A stretch of DNA of 64,000 nucleotides from Pogona vitticeps (GCF_051106095.1 NC_135794.1:22880747-22944746); one strand, 5' to 3'. Shown: positions 12,731 to 25,200, counted from the stretch's first letter. The notes: generated from the sequence alone by a model not told the origin. Numbers and translations are program-made.

Positions 12731-12933
12731 ATTTCTCTGGGGGGAGAGAAAGTGAGAGTGTACTTTCATTAGGCAGGGAATGAGAGAAATGGGTCAGTTT
12801 TTTTTCTGTCCTTTGGTTAGAAATATCATGTTTCCTAATTCTGTAATAATTACATATGCAGTGTTTGAAAACTCATTTGAGATTAGAAGCTGAATTACTA
12901 AATTCCCAGACCACTCTCTAACCAGTATATAGT

Positions 12934-12934
12934 G

Positions 12935-13025
<91 letters not shown>

Positions 13026-13141
13026 TTTCTTTTTCTCTCTCCTTCCTTCCTTCCTTCCTTCCTTCCTTCCTTCCTTCCTTCCTTCCTTCCTTCCTTCCTT
13101 CCTTCCTTCCTTCCTTCCTTCCTTCCTTCCTTCCTTCCTTC
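12934..13141. repeat. Long (TTTC)n / (TTCC)n microsatellite
   Basis: About 90 bp of perfect TTTC units, a short degenerate junction, then about 100 bp of perfect CTTC units. It makes a 200-bp polypyrimidine/polypurine tract. The KKER and PSFL 'proteins' readable across it are artefacts of the repeat. Confidence 0.97.
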
Positions 13142-14663
13142 ATTCCTCAACCTTCATTCTGCAATACTCTCAGCTACTGTAGCTTCAGGGTCTTCCAGAG
13201 AGAGCATTTGTAACCTTTTTATGTCACTTAATCAAAAAGCAACACGGCACTTACCAGAACTTGCATCCTATTCCCTTCAATGCCTATCAGTGAAAGTGTT
13301 CCTTTGCTTCAGTTGGGATGGCTGTCCTGCATTTTCCCTTCCAGTTTGCTGAGTGGCTACCCTTTGCCCCATCTGATGCCTGCGGCTTGGCTCCCTCCCT
13401 GCCTGCCACTCGTGTTCATTTATATGCATGGTGTTCCTCTGCTTTGTTGATATGGCTGCATCAGCGCTGATGTGCCATAGCGCTACGTTCTTTCATCCGG
13501 CACAAAACATGACAAAAGATAAACCAGTGGATTTAGGAGACCCAAAACAGATGCAAGAAATTAAAACAACAACAATGAATCACCCTTACACGTAGCAAGG
13601 TAAGGGGAACATATGTCATTGAGGGGAATAAATGCTCCCTCTGAATGACCCCCTCAGTGAATTGAACCTAAGCTTGCGATGAGAGGAAGGGAGCCCAGGT
13701 TTTGCTCCTTGTTCTGGAGTAACATGAACCCCCTCTCCCCGTCACCTTTGTTCACAGTTGCTAGTGGACTGGCCCTTTTTCAGTATTCTATTTGCGTTAA
13801 TCCATGTTTGTGAGTCTGTGTCCGTTAGCACGAGACTAGATTGTTCTCAAGTGTCGCCTGTTTGGGGAACAAAAAAAGAGGAGTGAAATCGCTAGTCTGA
13901 GCTCTCTTTTATCCTTAGAATTCGCTGGAAGAATGAAAAAGAGAACTGTGTTGGTTCCGTTGTACATGAGCATAATTATACCTCGGAGCTAAATTTTGGA
14001 GCCCTTGACAAGTCTGGAGTGGCTGTGATTGTGGAGTGGGAAAGGGGGCATTATCATTTGATAGGGTGTCCCGTCCCAGATGGTCACTGAGACTTCGGTA
14101 CCTTTTGCAGGTATGCGAGACGTTTTACCATAACAGAGCGTTGCAGAAGGCCCTTTAAAAGCCGGGCCGTAGATTAGCAGCAACCTCCCTTCATTTCTAC
14201 AGCCGTCATCCGTACGGCGCGCTCTCCGTTCACGACCGGTTCGTGTGCATTTTGCTTACACCTCTTTTTTTTTCAATCCGCTATTGAAAGAGCTCGCCCT
14301 GAAATGTTTTCAAAGGCAGCGTTCCAAGTCCTCTTTATAAATCCCTTTCAGGACAGCCTCTTGGATTATTTTTTCTGATGATAATGAAAGGAACGGGTAG
14401 ATCCACTGACACCTTAGATCAAAAAGAAAGGGAACTGTAGCCCAAGGATGTAGAAAGTGTAATAGTCTTTATTTCATTTAGTGGAGCTGGTTACGGACTG
14501 AATAAACAGAGAAAAAGCTAATTAACACATCCTCAAAGAAAGCTGATCAGTTGAAAGGCGTCGGGCATTTGACACTGAAATAAAGAACATTATATTTTCT
14601 ACATCTTGAAACTGCAGAGCTCCTTCTTTTTGGCCTAATATTGTTCTGATTGTGCCAGTATAA

Positions 14664-14664
<1 letters not shown>
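13142..14664. other. Unannotated non-coding DNA
   Basis: I recognise neither a gene nor a clear interspersed repeat. Base composition is mixed and reading frames are short. It lies upstream of the ZFAND6 coding exons. Confidence 0.4.

Positions 14665-14714
<50 letters not shown>
14665..14714. repeat. (TG)n microsatellite
   Basis: About 24 perfect TG units. Confidence 0.95.
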
Positions 14715-14715
<1 letters not shown>

Positions 14716-14999
14716 AAATGGATACAGATGAGAACTACTACGAAGACTCGCTGTTGCTTCTGCATTTGGAAGCTCCTTGTAGACAACGTCACACTGTACA
14801 TTTTCAGCATATTTCTTCCAGTGTTTTGAATAGTGATTATTGTGTGGTTGTAGTTAGTTGTAAGCTGATTTTAGTTGACTGTAAGTCGCCTTGACTTACT
14901 TCCAGGGCAAAAGGCAGCATAATAATGAACAGGTTAATTAAGAAAAAAGGCTACATATTAAATAAATAATGAATAATGAAATCAATATGGGCACCCCTA

Positions 15000-15700
15000 T
15001 GCTCAAGCAACATTGTTTGAAAGATGCTCGCTCTCTCTCTGCCCCGATGTCTTAGGGCTTGATGCTTTCCAGTTAGACTACTGTAAAGGACGTTGTCTGG
15101 GTCCACCCTTGAAAAGCGTTTGAAAGAGGCAGCTAGAGCAAAATGCAGGAGCCGGAGTGCTATCGGGTCTGCCTTTGAGGAACCACATCTCACTTGCTTT
15201 CAGCCACCTGTACGGGTTTCCTAGCTCAATGCAAGATGTTGTTTTTGGTCTACAAAGCCCTAAACCTTTGGGGGCTGAAAGACGGGCTCCTCATTTATGT
15301 ACTTGCCTGGAATTTGAGCTTTTCCACAAAGGCCCTGAGAAGCGAAGTCTCTCCCTGAGATCCACCTTGATTGTGGAACGCGTACGAAAGGTCTGGTGCC
15401 ATCCTTTACTGCAGGGGTTCCCAACCTTGGGTCTCCAGAGGTTCTTGGACTGCAACTCCCAGAAGCCTTCAGCACAAGCTGTGCTGGCCGGGACTTCTGG
15501 GAGTTGTAGTCCAAGAACCTCTGGAGACCCAGCGTTGGGGATCACTGCTTTATGAGCTTCTTGCGATGCACGAAGACTGTATTGTACTGCACAGCCCTTC
15601 TGAAGTCAAAATTGTTTCAGACCAGGCTTGTAGAGTGGTTGACCTGTTTTTCAAGCACGTTGGCTTGTCCAGTTGGGTTTGTGAGTTGTGTTTGTATCAG
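15000..15700 (+). mobile_element. Degraded LINE ORF2 C-terminal fragment, split by a MITE
   Basis: Plus-strand translation gives scattered matches to the end of a LINE reverse-transcriptase ORF: LDYCKGRCLGPPL, then a QLEQNAGAGVLSG-like segment, HLYGFP and LQSPKPLG. These correspond to the usual 'DYCNALYLGLP...QNAAARVL...LHWLP...YKALNGL' pattern of L2/CR1-like LINEs. The frame is interrupted several times, and a palindromic MITE sits inside it at 15412-15547. Boundaries are approximate. Confidence 0.55.
15412..15547. mobile_element. Palindromic hAT-like MITE
   Basis: Terminal inverted repeats read CAGGGGTTCCCAACCTTGGG at the left and CAGCGTTGGGGATCACTG at the right. The CAGnGGTTCCCAACC end is typical of hAT/Charlie-type elements. 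Inner arms GACTGCAACTCCCAGAAGCC and ACTTCTGGGAGTTGTAGTCC make the whole 136-bp unit fold on itself. Flanks CTTTACTG and CTTTATGA match at 6 of 8 positions, consistent with an aged 8-bp target duplication. It is inserted into an older LINE fragment. Confidence 0.85.
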
Positions 15701-16889
15701 CTTTTAAGGAGTGTGACTCTTGTCTCGGGGGCTTCCACCGGCTGCAAAATGATAAACGCACACCTTTAATAAATACAGCTTTAGTAGCCATTGAAGACAG
15801 AGCATGAGTCTGTCCAGGCTGTAAGCAACTGTTGATTAAGCTGTTTGCTGAGAAATACATTCCCCCCCCAAGAAAAAGTAGGATGGCTCTTGTGTACAGG
15901 CGGATTAAAAGCCTGAGATCGTAGTCTAATCCTACTAAATGCAGCTGTCTCCAACCGTATTAATTGGCGTCTGCAGACCAGGAAGCTGTAACAGGTGTAT
16001 TCCGAAAACACGAGCGTAGGGCTCTTAAATAACACTTAAAACCCAGGCCGTTTTATGATCTGTGTTATTAATTAGAAGCGTGCGGTTAGTGTGCATTATT
16101 TATTTATTTATTTATTTGTCGTCCCGGTGCGAATGTAGAATAAAATAGACTAAAACATGACTTTAAAAGAGATTAGAAAACTTTTAAGGATGTGAACATG
16201 ATTTGGGAAGCCCGTTTTAAGGACCGCTTGGAAGGCCAACAGAAAAGAATGCAGGCTTTGGCCACCTGCTGAAGTGCTGTAGCGCTAAAGCACAGCACGA
16301 GCGGCTGTTATCTAAATGTGCTCCGCAGCTGGCTTTCGGTTCAGTTGTTTCTGCCTGTTTTAGGTCGCCTTAAACCCCTTTTTCCTTGGCCCTCGTTTCA
16401 TCGCTGCTTCTCCCTCCTCCTGGCTAGAACTCCGCTGCCAAAAAGCAATCCCTTCCTCATTGCTCGGGATCATGTGATGTCCCGGTTAAATCCGTCAGCC
16501 AGGCGTCTAGCACGAACACCTAATTCTTTTATGATTCTAAAGCTCGTCGCAGCCTGCCCCTCAGCGCTCCCTTTGCAAAGGAGACGGCTGCTTTCAGGGA
16601 GCCATCTGTTGAATCACAGCCTGCTTACCCCAAGTAAGACTGCTTAGTCTTTAAAATGCCCCAGGGACTAATTTGTGCAACGTACATAGATTCCTACATT
16701 TCGACTACATCTCCCATACATCTCTGTTCTTCGTTGATTTTTTTGGTGTGGGAGACTCAAACGGCCACTCTTCCACCCGCAAATCTTATACAGTAAGTTG
16801 ATAGTGTGCTTCATACATTCTATCTTGACATTATTATTTTTTTATATTGTTACCACAGCCCCGTGAGGTTGATCGTTTGATAGTACTTT
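15701..16889. other. Unannotated non-coding DNA
   Basis: No gene was recognised. A (TTTA)n run occurs at about 16097-16120. A 109-residue open frame at 16318-16647 resembles nothing I know and lacks splice-site or codon support. Confidence 0.4.
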
Positions 16890-17222
16890 TCAAATACTTG
16901 AGAGGTAGTCCTATAGAGGAATGGCAGGATCCGTTCTCGATCATCCCAGAGGGCAGGACACATAATAATGGGCTCAAACTACGGTCAACTAGATTTAGGC
17001 TGAATACCAGGGAAAACTTCTTAACTGTTAGAGTAGTATGACAATGGAAGGTATAACTTCAGGAGGTGGTGAGCTCTCCAGCGCTGGAGGCATTTGAGAG
17101 AAAATTGGACCACCCGCTATCAGGTCTGGTTTGGTTTGGATTCCTGCCTTGAGAAGGGGGTCAGACTCGATGACCTTCGAGGCCCCTTCCAACTCCGTGA
17201 TTCTTTGATTCTGTGATCAATG
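16890..17222 (+). mobile_element. CR1-type LINE 3' fragment
   Basis: The plus-strand order is canonical for the CR1/L2-type 3' region: GGCTGAATACCAGGGAAAAC, CTTCTTAACTGTTAGAG, GGAGGTGGTGAGCTCTCC, then GACTCGATGACCTTCGAGG, CCCCTTCCAACTCCGTGATT and a TTTGATTCTGTGATC end. It is 5'-truncated and about one third of a kilobase long. Confidence 0.85.
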
Positions 17223-18071
17223 GTATAGCAGTACGGGAAAAGAGAGCAGTGGGTGTTTAATCAAAATCATATCCTCGGAGATGGAAAACGCTGGCTTTTT
17301 GGAGTACAAATCCTAGAATCCGACAACTAGCGTGGCCGATGGGAGATGTTGTCCATAGACCAGGAAGGGCTAAAAATAAGGTTTAGTATGATTATTGTTG
17401 TTGTTGTTTTGGCTTATATACCGCCCCATAGTAATCCCGTTGGGTCCCCCCGCCCCCCGTTCCTTATCTCTTCTCCCCAAAGCAGTTTTGAAAGCAGAAG
17501 TAAGCCCAGCCGAGGGTTGACTGTCTCCTCTCAGCGACAGAGTGAACTTTATTCCGTTTTTCCCATATTAAGTCTTCATCACAGGTGAATTTGAAAGAAA
17601 GGGGGAAACATCCTGACCCTTTTGAAAGCACACAGGATGTCTCCCCGTGTTGTGATCCTGGGCGCAGGATCCTCTTCATGCCTCGGAGGCTCATCGCTGT
17701 CCGGACTAACTCGTCCCGAATCCGGTTTTTCTCGTTGGTCCTCCGGAGACGGATTTGCCTCCATGCGATCGCTTCCTGTTTTTCTTCGTCTCTGGTGCTG
17801 TTGACGTCTCTTCCCTCACCCTGCCCTTGTCCTTAAAATTCACCCATCCTCCTTCCCACTTGCATCATCCTTCACACTTGCCCTCGCTCCGTCGTTTTCA
17901 GATTTTCTACCTCCAGGGAAGAGTTTCTGTGTGGATGTTGGAGTGTCTTCCTTCGCCTGCCAGAGGTGAGGAACCTTCCCTTCTTCTTTGGACTACAACT
18001 CCCAGGTTCCACTCACGCCTCGACATGGAACGCTGCCCGGCTTTGGCATTCTGACATCTTCTATAGAAGAC

Positions 18072-18215
18072 TTTAAAGCAGGGGTGTTGGCAAGTCTTTG
18101 AGGTCTCTGGCTGCAGAGCCAGTGGTTGGGACTTTGGTTCCCTACCGGGTCTCCTTGGCAGGGGATGGACCCCGTGATCCAGAGGATCCCTTCCCTTTTT
18201 GTGGTTCTTAAATGA
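18072..18215 (+). repeat. Short tRNA-derived SINE
   Basis: A diverged tRNA-like head (CTCTGGCTGCAGAGCCAGTG with TGGTTCCCTACCGGG) is followed by a short tail GGATGGACCCCGTGATCCAG and AGGATCCCTTCC. It is the same short SINE type as at 28343-28475 and, reversed, at 40135-40283 and 48765-48893. Confidence 0.65.
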
Positions 18216-19088
18216 TGGTGATGATGAAATGCAATGGGATGACCAGCTACCGGCTTACGGCTTGCCCACGTGGCACAGTTCAACCTGGGAGGCACAATTT
18301 CCATTGGGCTCTCTAGATCTGATTCTGGCACCTGTAATATTTAAGATTGCAAATGGCGATGCTATCTTATTCCACTCCATGCGACCCGTAAATTAGGGAG
18401 TTTCTCCTTTTTTGCATCAGGCAGGGCAGAAGCTGGGCATCTCAACAGCCTCGTTGTTTTTTCGTTGCCTGCACCTGACAGCTGCCGGGGGGGGGGGCAG
18501 GATTATGTGCCTAATTCTTCATCTGAAAGGGATCCATCCACTTGCGCCGTACCGCTTGGTCGTCTTTACGTATCTGTCCACATCCTCCTCTCTAGCTGTG
18601 TCCAGATGTGCTCCTCCTGGAGGGTTCTCTGGCCTGCGCTGAAGCTGCCGTTCGAAGGGTGATTTGTGAAAGCCGGCTGTGTGTTCAGATTCTCCTTTTC
18701 TTAAGCTAGCGAAATTGACTTGGAGGCACATGATTCTTTCTGTATATAGATATTACTTGCCTTTTTAAAAAAAGCGCCCATCATCTCCCTCTAGCGTCGC
18801 CTTTGGGAGCCTCTGATGTGAAGGCACAAGGTTTTTCAGACGGTCCAAGAACCAAACTTCCAACATTGAGGGATGGCCTCTGAATGTTTCTATTCCCATC
18901 CCTTTGATGGTTTTCTAACTTGGGGCGGGTAGAGGATCGCCTTGCGTTTGTTTCCGGTTGTAAAAATTGTCTCTCTCCCTTTCCTAGGCAGGGCCCAGGA
19001 CTTGAAACATCCGGGCGGCGTATCTTGGACACGGTGGCTTGCGTCTCCTCCTTGAAGCTTCGGAATAACCTTGCCTTCTGTTTCCCAG

Positions 19089-19105
19089 GTCTCTAGAAAA
19101 GCAAG
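19089..19105 (+). other. ZFAND6: ZFAND6 5' UTR segment and splice acceptor
   Basis: CTTCTGTTTCCCAG is a good pyrimidine-rich acceptor ending at 19088. The exon then has 17 untranslated bases before the ATG. This shows that at least one further non-coding 5' exon lies upstream, at a position I could not determine. Confidence 0.75.
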
Positions 19106-19259
19106 ATGGCTCAAGAAACCAACCATAGCCAAGTCCCTTTGCTGTGTTCCACTGGATGCGGATTTTACGGGAATCCTCGAACCAACGGCATGTGCTCGGT
19201 GTGCTATAAAGAACACCTCCAACGGCAAAATGGTAGTAATGGTAGAATTAGCCCATCAG
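19106..19259 (+). CDS. ZFAND6: ZFAND6 coding exon 1 (A20 zinc finger)
   Basis: Encodes residues 1-51 plus one base: [20 protein letters not shown], then the rest of the A20-type finger and the linker start. All four zinc cysteines (14, 18, 30, 33) are present. It ends at CATCAG with donor GTAAGT. Confidence 0.97.
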
Positions 19260-22200
19260 GTAAGTGCAGAAATAACCAAGAGGGATTAGACTGGACTTTC
19301 GGGAGGGGGTGTATTTCCTGGTTGCCTACACGCCGTGCAGCAAAGTGGAGAGCAGTGGTCTCCCTAAGACGCCAGAGCTGGCCCTACCGTTAGGCAGAAC
19401 GGGGCAGCTGCTTCGAGTGGCCTCCTGGCTCAAACAGCTGCTGTTTGCTGAGCAAGAATGAGATGCGGGGGGGGGGGAGAAGCTGTTGCTGTGACTAATA
19501 ATCTGAGGTCTTTCATATCACACAAATTATGTCTGATTCAGCTCTTTAGTGGAGCATCGTACATAAACTGTTCAAACCCCCTTTTTCCCCCTGACCCTGT
19601 AATTAAAGCTTTGTTCTTGCGGCTTTTTTAAAAAAACCACAGACCACATTTTTCCATGTATAAAATGCCACTTTTTCATTAGAAGAAAAATTGAGAGTTG
19701 TTTTATACACGGAAGGAGGCGGATGCGAAGGAGCCCATAAACTGCTCCTCCACCTCCGGCAAGGGTCAGCGTTGGGGGAGTGTCTTATACATGGAGGGAT
19801 CATATACATGGAAAAATACCGGAATCAGAGCTTGAGAAGCATCATGTAACATTATTGCCCTCTTGTTATGGAGCGGGGGGGGGGCTGGCATGATATACAA
19901 GTTACCTGCGCATAGCGAGTTCCTTTCCAACTGGAATCTTAATACTGTTGTCTCTCTTCCAGCAGCTTCTGTTAATAGCCTAAATGAATCTTTACCAGTT
20001 CAATGCACCGAAGGCAGCATCCAGGAAGCGCCATCAACAGTAGAGTCTACATCTATACCGCCTATGCAACCAAGGTAAAAATGGTCCATGCACTTAAAGC
20101 CAGCTGGCAGTTATCCCTTGATAACAGCGTTGCTCGTTTTGGGATGAGCGGGTGATTGAAAGGAGCCCCCTCTTTTTTAAAGCCGTTGTCCAGAAGTTGC
20201 AATATTTATCCACTCTAACGCTATTCAGAGCTTGGAAACACTGCGCCCGCTCACCGAAAATATTAAATTTAAAAAATCCAGAAATACCTCTTGATATGTA
20301 TTTCCAGGGTGTATTCACCAGAACTGGACACTAGTTGGGATTTGAACGAGATCTCCCTGGACTATAAAGCCAGGCCCCTTGTAGCAGTTTTTGAAATTGG
20401 GATGTCTTATGATGACTTCCTAAATCTTTCCAAACTTAATTAGCAGAATTTGGAAGCAGCAACAACAGCCATCAGATTTAAAGCAATGGCAACATTATAA
20501 TTTTTTTTAATTAAAGAATAATATCCCTTGTACTCTCAAAGGCTTTCACGGCCAGGATCTGATGGTGGTTGTGTTTTTTTGGGGGGTTCTTTGGCTGTGT
20601 TCTGAAGGTTGTTCTTCCTAATGTTTCGCTAGTCTCCGTGGCTGGCCTCTTCAGAGGACTGGAGTAAGAACTCTGTCCATGCTCTGTTGCAGTTTGTGGG
20701 AGTTCTGACTCCTGCCCTCTGAAGATGCCGGCTACAGAGACTGGCAAAACGTTAGGAAGAACGACCTTCAGAACACAGCCAAAGAGCCCGGAAAACCCAC
20801 AACAACCATCATAATATCCCTTATCGCTGTTGCTTTTTCTTTTAGCAGGGGAAATTGACGTCGACAAGCATTTGAAATATTTTTGATTGGATTCATAAAA
20901 TGTAGAAGGAATTGGTTAACAGCACTTGTTAGAAACTCATAGCCCACCCACCCCTCCAATACAATACTCTAAAGAATTACTGACGGTGACCATAATAGAT
21001 TGCTTTTCAGATTAAGGCTCATGCTGTCATTTTCAAAGGAACGATTGCAGATACTCCTGACTTGCTAGGTACAGGAAAGTTTGAATCCCTTTCTGGAGGG
21101 GGCAAAAAAAAAAAATCCAAACTTTATTTATTTATTTGCATCCTTTAGCCCTGTGTCAAGCCCATCATCACTCTTAGCAGAATCTGTAGCAACATGTGAA
21201 GTGGAAAGCACAGACGTAGCGGATAAGACAGAACCCGAAAGAGATGTACAAGGTCAGTGGATGGACCGCTTAAATGCTCTCGCTGTCCTTACTGTCTGTT
21301 TCTTCCGTGTGGTTCATTTGTTTTATGCTTTGGTCTTTGGCCGGTCAAAATGTCATGGCAGCCAAAGACGAAAAGGGAACATTGACACAAGCACTGGCCC
21401 TCCTGTGATTTCCTCAAATCTTACATGCTCGGGGGTGACCAGAATCCCAAATGGCGCATGATTTCGGTCAGAGAAAACGGAAAGGAAATAGGGTGTGCCT
21501 GGACTTTCTGATTTTGTGGCTTTTTAGACATTTTGGAAAAGTAGCAAAAAGTTTCCCCGAGAACCTCTAGATGGCCTGAATAGTCATCTTGACCTGGTTT
21601 AGGGTTGTAAGGATCAAATCCCATCCTTCATTGACGTGCGGCTGTAGGCCCCTGAACAGAATGTGTTTATTATTTGCAGTGGTCGGTCCTATCCGGTCCC
21701 TCCGGATTAAGATGGTGCAGTTGATCATTTTCAGCAATTCAGTGTATTTCACAGGAACCCAGGCTTTGCTTGTCTTGCTGGATTAAAATTCCTGATGTAA
21801 TCCCAGTGAAGATTTAATCTGGATTTTTTTTTCTTTTGTTTTCAAAGCAGAGGTTTTTTAAGTGGTTTAGCTGTAAGGACCTCAAAGGAAGACATCAGAC
21901 AGTTTGCTCTGCTAATCATCTGCAATATTGTTGGCATCTTTTAGGGTCTCTGATGGAGACCTTTCCTCAGTCTGTGGCTCTTCGGTTGTTCTTAATTGGC
22001 GATACAGTTTATATCATCGGGATTCTGACACTGCACTGCAGCCCTTTCTGGAATGCAAGGGTATCCAGTAGGCTTGTCCTGTTTGGGGGACCTCACATCC
22101 CTGAATTCTCTAAAAAGCCTAGAAATTAGCAGTCTGCAAGCCCAAATTGCATTCCTGCGGGTTTTGCATGCACACCCACCCAAGAAAATCTCTTGACTTC

Positions 22201-25200
22201 TCTACCTGCACCATCAGCTTCTCCAGCCTTACTTCCAGTTGTGCTGGTGGTTTTAAGGAAGTTGTCACAATGCTCCCCGGGAGTCATAGTTCCCCTGCTC
22301 AGTAAGGGGCCTCCTCCCAAAGAACTATGTCTTCCAGGGATAATTTGGGGGGATTTGCAGTCCAAAATCACAAAAGAGTTTGGCCAGTCCCATGGCCATA
22401 CTGACTTGCGACTAAAACCTGATATTCTCAAACTTAAAAACACGAGAAGAAAATGCTGTCCGTCATGACATGCTTGTATATGAAATGGACTCTCTAATAC
22501 TCTCCACTTTTCAGTGCTTATAACTGCAATTTTCTCTGTGCTAGGAGAACCTTCATTTTAAATCCCTGTGTTGAGAAAAGAGGGTTGGGCAGAGCCTCCT
22601 TTGAATTTGCGAGAGCACCATTTATAACTTGTACACCGGCCTTCTTTCCTTCTACGCTCCGAACGCTTTTCCAGTTCTGTGTTTCAAATGATAGCAGAGA
22701 TCAAAAATTTCGTCCCTTGCTAAGCAGTTTTTTTTTCCTCATGTAATAATACAGCCCTATCAGTGAGGCCAAGCTGGCTGGATAGCTCAGTGGTTAGGGT
22801 ATCTGGCTGCGGAGCTATAGACTGAGAGTTCGATTCCCCCACTGTGTGCCTCCTAGGAGAAGAGCCAGCCTGGGTGGCCTTGGGCCAGCTGCACAGCCCC
22901 AGGGCGCCCCTAGAGGCAGGGAAGGGCAATACACTTCTGAGTACTCGCTACCTGGAAAACCCTTTAAAAAAGGGTTGTCCGTACATCAGAATTGACTTGA
23001 TTGCACATGATGATGATTTGTTATCTGTCAAGTTTATAAACGCTGTACTATTGTGGCCCTTGAATTAAATCCGCCAGGTGCGAAAAGAGAATTTTTTTAA
23101 CTGTATATGAATGCAGACAGCATTAGCTGTAAAACCTGAGTGCACAGCATGTTTGTGTAAAAGGAGAAAAAATATATATATATTAAAATTAAAATTCACC
23201 CTAACCCAGCCCTAAAACACATATCCCGTTGAACAACTAGAATCAACGTCAGTGGACCTTGCCGAGACAATTTCAATAGACAGTACCGGAGAGGAATTGT
23301 CGATGGATAATTCAGATTTACCTGACACTACCAGGGGCTCAGAAACAGAGTGCGATTATGATGCAAGCGTAGAAAATAATATAGACGCTCCCGATTTCAC
23401 GGATGAGAGTTCGCGAGGGAAAGCGAAGACCAGTGACGCAGCCGTAACGCTAAACACGATAGGTAAGTGAGTTTTGTTGTTCATGGTAGGTTGTAACAGT
23501 GATTTCCCAAATTTCTGTGCTGGGACACACGCATTGGGGTGCTGTGAGAGGGACTGGAGCATGCCTTGAAAAAAAAAAAAGAAAACAGAGCCAACAAGCT
23601 GGGTGTGCAGAAGGTCCAACCAGCCCTTGTCCCCTCCACGCTTTGCCTCTCGCACACATGCATGCCTGTACAATGCCTGTCCCTCTACAGTCGTGCGCCC
23701 AGGCACGCTGCTGCCAAGAATGCAAGAAGAAGAATCACTTGCACGGTGGCCTTTAAATGCACAGATTTTCACCAATGGAGTTTGGCCATGGGGGGTGTTG
23801 GTTTGACTCTCTCTTCTTTTCTGCTACTTTCCAGAACGAATATTTCCCCTGTTTCTAACCGTTGTCTTTTCTGCACGCCTCTTTGTTCAGATGCTTCTAT
23901 GTTTCTGTCTTGCATCCTGATTCTACTCTAATGATCTTTTTCCCCCTCCTTATCCTTCTTCGTTTGCAGCCTCTGATCATTCAACGTCGTTTTGTCCCAT
24001 TTAAAAAAAATAAGAGTCTTATAGCAACATTGTTTACTATTAAATGCACCCTTAATACTCTCCCGGCTTTTATTTTCTTCCAATGTTCTTCCTGTTGCAT
24101 TATGGCTACTGGTGACCTATTCTCTCTCTCTCTCCCTTTCCCTTTCTTCAATCATCTTCCCAAATGCCTTGTCCAGATTCAAACCCTGTGTCGCAGAACC
24201 ATTGAGTTTCAGAGTTAGAAAGGATGTAAGAGGATCATCCGGGGACCAACACCGGCTGGTAGCAGCGGCTTCTTAAGGTCTCAAGTAGGGCCGTTTCTTA
24301 GCCCCGCATGCGGGTCCTGCCAGAGATGTCCATAGGAATCCCTTCCAAGCAGACTTTTCAAGGCATGCTTGAGTTCCTTGTGGACTGCCCTCCTGAACAT
24401 GGGGCCTTCCAGAGGCACTAAGCTACCGTACCAATCCTTCTTCCAGCTATTGGGAAGCACGCTAAGTGGGCGTCGGGCTGGAGAAGGTCACTCCAGGAAC
24501 TACAAGCCCCATCATCATCTTTCACCATTGGTTATCCTGGCAAGGGCTGGTGGGGTTTGTAGTCCCCAACTGACAGTCGCCTGCTGTGCTCCTGGCACAG
24601 AATTTGAGAACTGACTCTGCTAGTAGCTACTCAGTTGCTTTTAAGAGGATCCAGAGGTAGGGTGACTCTCCTGGCGCTCTCTGGGAATCGAGGTACTCAG
24701 AAGTGGTTGGCCCTTCTCTCCTTCCGGTGGCAGCCTGGGGCTTCTGTGCAGATTTCCTAAAACCACCCAGGGGGCAGGATCTGCCACCCCATCCTTTTAG
24801 GCAGTCCCTCTTCCTGGATCCAATCTCCTTCCTGTTGGCTCCAGGCCCTCCGACCCACTGAGCTCAGCCAGCTGAATAAGAGAAGCTAATTCCTGGGCTC
24901 GGCAGAACCGCATGTAATCCTCTTGCTTCTCAAAGTCATCCGAATCTGGGCCTTCCAGCTTTGGGGTCCCATGTTAACCCAAGCCTCAAAGGGAGAGGGT
25001 CAGCCTCTTGGCTGACTCAGCTTCACCAAGCTTGGCCAAGGGGCTTTTGCTGACTATAGTAAAGGAGCACATTAGGGGGATCTGTATCCTCACAGTTTAC
25101 CGTGGATACCTGAAACCGCAGATAAATGAACCCTGTACATAAGGAGACAAGAAAAGAAGCCATAAGGGGGTGCTCTTGAGTGCTGTATATAGGGTTCTGG

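Noticed and set aside
12794-13213. Long frames rich in KKER or PSFL repeats
   Set aside because: Pure microsatellite translation.
21069-21461. Longer frame extending from ZFAND6 intron 2 through exon 3 into intron 3
   Set aside because: Only 21149-21252 is flanked by proper splice sites and matches the protein family; the rest is intron read-through.
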